This document shows, piece by piece, positions 7,410-8,625 of a DNA stretch of 8,625 bases. The notes below the pieces were generated by a model. That model was not told where the DNA came from. It saw only the letters and a list, made by a program, of their open reading frames with translations, and did not search any database. How positions within the stretch are numbered: position 1 is the first letter of the stretch; every line of letters starts with the position of its first letter. The stretch comes from an uncultured bacterium. Its GTDB lineage: Bacteria; Patescibacteriota; Gracilibacteria; BD1-5; UBA6164. Position numbers and translations under genes: made by a program. Where the stretch lies: contig CAMZKR010000154.1 in NCBI GenBank assembly GCA_947311335.1, positions 1 through 8,625 of the forward strand. Reading direction: 5' to 3'.

Positions 7410-8258
7410 TTATTTTCTAAATATTTTCTTTCTTAAAAAAACAAAACCACTAAGAATAAAAGTTAAAGCTATAAGAACATTTGTTTCAGCTCAAGTATCT
7501 GGTGATTCAGCTACATTTAATGATACTGTTTCAATAGTTGATTTATTATTATTAGAAGTTATTTTTTCTGAAGTTTTTATTACTTTATTTTTTGGAAAAA
7601 TTTCTGTTGTAAAATCATATATTCAATCAGCAAATTCAACTTCATTTGAATTTGTATCCATAATTGATATTAACATAATAATATAACTGCTATTATCTTT
7701 TAATAAATCTTTTGTATTTATAATTAAGTTATTAGAAGTTTTAGTTACTTTATCTATATCAACACTTGATAATAACTTATATTCAAAATCTGTAGAACTA
7801 AGAGGATTAGTATAATATATTTCTATTGTATTAGAATCTTTTATAAATATATGATCCATTCGTTGTCATTCTACTAATCATGTATTTAATATTTCAATAT
7901 TTTCTAAAGTTGATTTAGTTTTAAAATCTATACTTCATTCAGAACCAAATACAGTTAATAAACTGTATGATTTATTTGGTAATAATTTATTTTCTCATAA
8001 ATAAACTGATACTTTTTTTGTGTCTACTGTATCTTTCTCAACAGATAAAACTTGGACATCATTTAATAATTTCAATTCTCAAGCTATTTCTCAATCAACT
8101 AAACCATTTTGTTCATTTAATAAAACATTAATTGTTTTATTATCTATAGCTTTTACTGAATTAACTTCCGTTCAAGCATTTGCTTTATAAGAAACATTTA
8201 AAAATAATGTAAAAATTAACATTATTAAAGAAAATCTTTTTAAATTTATCATAACCAT
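7410..8258 (-). CDS. Secreted surface protein with PxTG-like C-terminal anchor
   Basis: This 282-residue exported protein has no recognised family name. Residues 1-28 form a signal peptide: Lys/Arg start, hydrophobic core LIMLIFTLFL, then ANA before the likely cut. Two beta-rich segments follow (about 32-115 and 133-220), each ending in a DFKT or DFTT strand. They resemble bacterial Ig-like (SbsA-type) modules, an inference from pattern only. A Ser/Asn/Thr-rich linker leads to SPDTGAE (252-258), a hydrophobic stretch (about 261-275) and the basic tail RKKIFRK. This is the three-part layout of a sortase-type sorting signal, with PDTG in place of LPxTG. The motif glycine is UGA, so standard-code translation stops there. 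It could instead be a plain membrane anchor. The ATG at 8252 is an alternative start. It lies between ruvX and pilT on the same strand. Confidence 0.8.
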
Positions 8259-8283
8259 AATTTATTAAAATAACTATACATTA

Positions 8284-8314
8284 ATATTAAATCATATATT
8301 AAATTTAAAGTCAA
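8284..8314 (-). promoter_or_regulatory. Possible promoter of the surface-protein gene
   Basis: On the minus strand TTGACT (8314-8309) is a good -35. A TAATAT -10 candidate lies at 8289-8284 with a long 19-base spacer, or TTAATA with 18. The start would be about 8277, some 20 bases before the ATG at 8258. It falls in the 118-base gap after ruvX, where I see no strong terminator. Confidence 0.4.
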
Positions 8315-8376
8315 AAAATAAATAATTTTTTATTAAAAAGAACTAATATATTTAACAAAATAAAATGAATAACAAT

Positions 8377-8625
8377 TTATATAGCTTTACATTTAATTAG
8401 TTTTAAATATGTTTCTAGTATTAATACTGCTGATAAATCATCAACTTCTTTACTATTTTTACTACTATTTATATTTCTAGCCTCAAAAGTTGTATATCTT
8501 TCATCAATTCATATAATTTCTTTTTTTGAAAAAATTATTTTTAATTTATTTATAAATTTTTTTGTTTTATTTAACTGTTTTCTATCTTTTCAATATAAAT
8601 CATATGGTAATCCTACTACTATAAT
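8377..8625 (-). CDS. ruvX: RuvX/YqgF family RNase H-fold nuclease, C-terminal part
   Basis: The fragment gives the last 82 residues of a protein normally near 135-140 residues. The N-terminus lies beyond the window. The family is described as a Holliday junction resolvase homologue and as the nuclease that matures the 16S rRNA 5' end. Visible family marks are VVGLPYDLYG at the start, GIDERYTTFEA (fragment residues 39-49, acidic Asp41 and Glu42), a Lys-rich loop, and VDDLSAVLILETYL (61-74) with the conserved acidic residue before the last helix. The N-terminal catalytic Asp of the usual GxDxGxKRIGVA motif is not in the window. Two glycines are UGA. It is a housekeeping gene upstream of the surface-protein gene on the same strand. 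Confidence 0.85.

Noticed and set aside
7623..7859. 78-codon minus-strand open frame as a separate gene
   Set aside because: It is the middle of the 282-residue surface protein, bounded by UGA glycines that only look like stops.
1..8625. Mycoplasma-type code (UGA = Trp) suggested by high A+T
   Set aside because: UGA occupies invariant glycines of Walker A and GHG motifs in several proteins, which excludes Trp.

Overview
The window reads coherently only if UGA is sense and means glycine (translation table 25). UGA fills invariant glycines in both Walker A loops, in the SpoIIE-type GDxxGHG motif and in the ATPase His boxes, where tryptophan would be impossible. TAA ends every complete gene. 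Together with very high A+T content and no visible Shine-Dalgarno sequences, this points to the candidate-phyla-radiation lineage Absconditabacteria (SR1) / Gracilibacteria (BD1-5). Under the standard code every gene here breaks into fragments.

Layout. 43-627 (+) is an unrecognised lysine-rich single-pass membrane protein, followed by a hairpin terminator. 771-5136 (+) is a tight operon: pilB (extension ATPase), a SpoIIE/PP2C-type phosphatase with TPR-like and coiled-coil flanks, and pilC (platform protein). 5388-6167 (+) is a type IV prepilin, transcribed towards pilT. On the minus strand are pilT (7270-6218), a secreted two-domain surface protein with a PxTG-like C-terminal anchor (8258-7410), and the C-terminal part of ruvX/yqgF (8625-8377, cut by the window edge). 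A 28-bp perfect hairpin separates the convergent pilin and pilT genes, and a 27-bp perfect hairpin separates the surface-protein gene from pilT.

The locus encodes the core of a type IV pilus: extension motor, platform, pilin and retraction motor. A surface protein gene lies next to it. The unexpected member is the phosphatase between pilB and pilC, which suggests Ser/Thr dephosphorylation signalling tied to pilus operation. Its catalytic domain is split by a -1 frame change at a T TTA AAA sequence. This is either a programmed frameshift or a one-base loss in a run of five A. The last metal-binding motif (DDAT) lies beyond the shift, so the unshifted product should be inactive.

The pilin gene is also distinct in codon use. 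It encodes most glycines with GGN, while all other genes prefer UGA. All readings come from manual translation and motif recognition. No database search or structure prediction was run.
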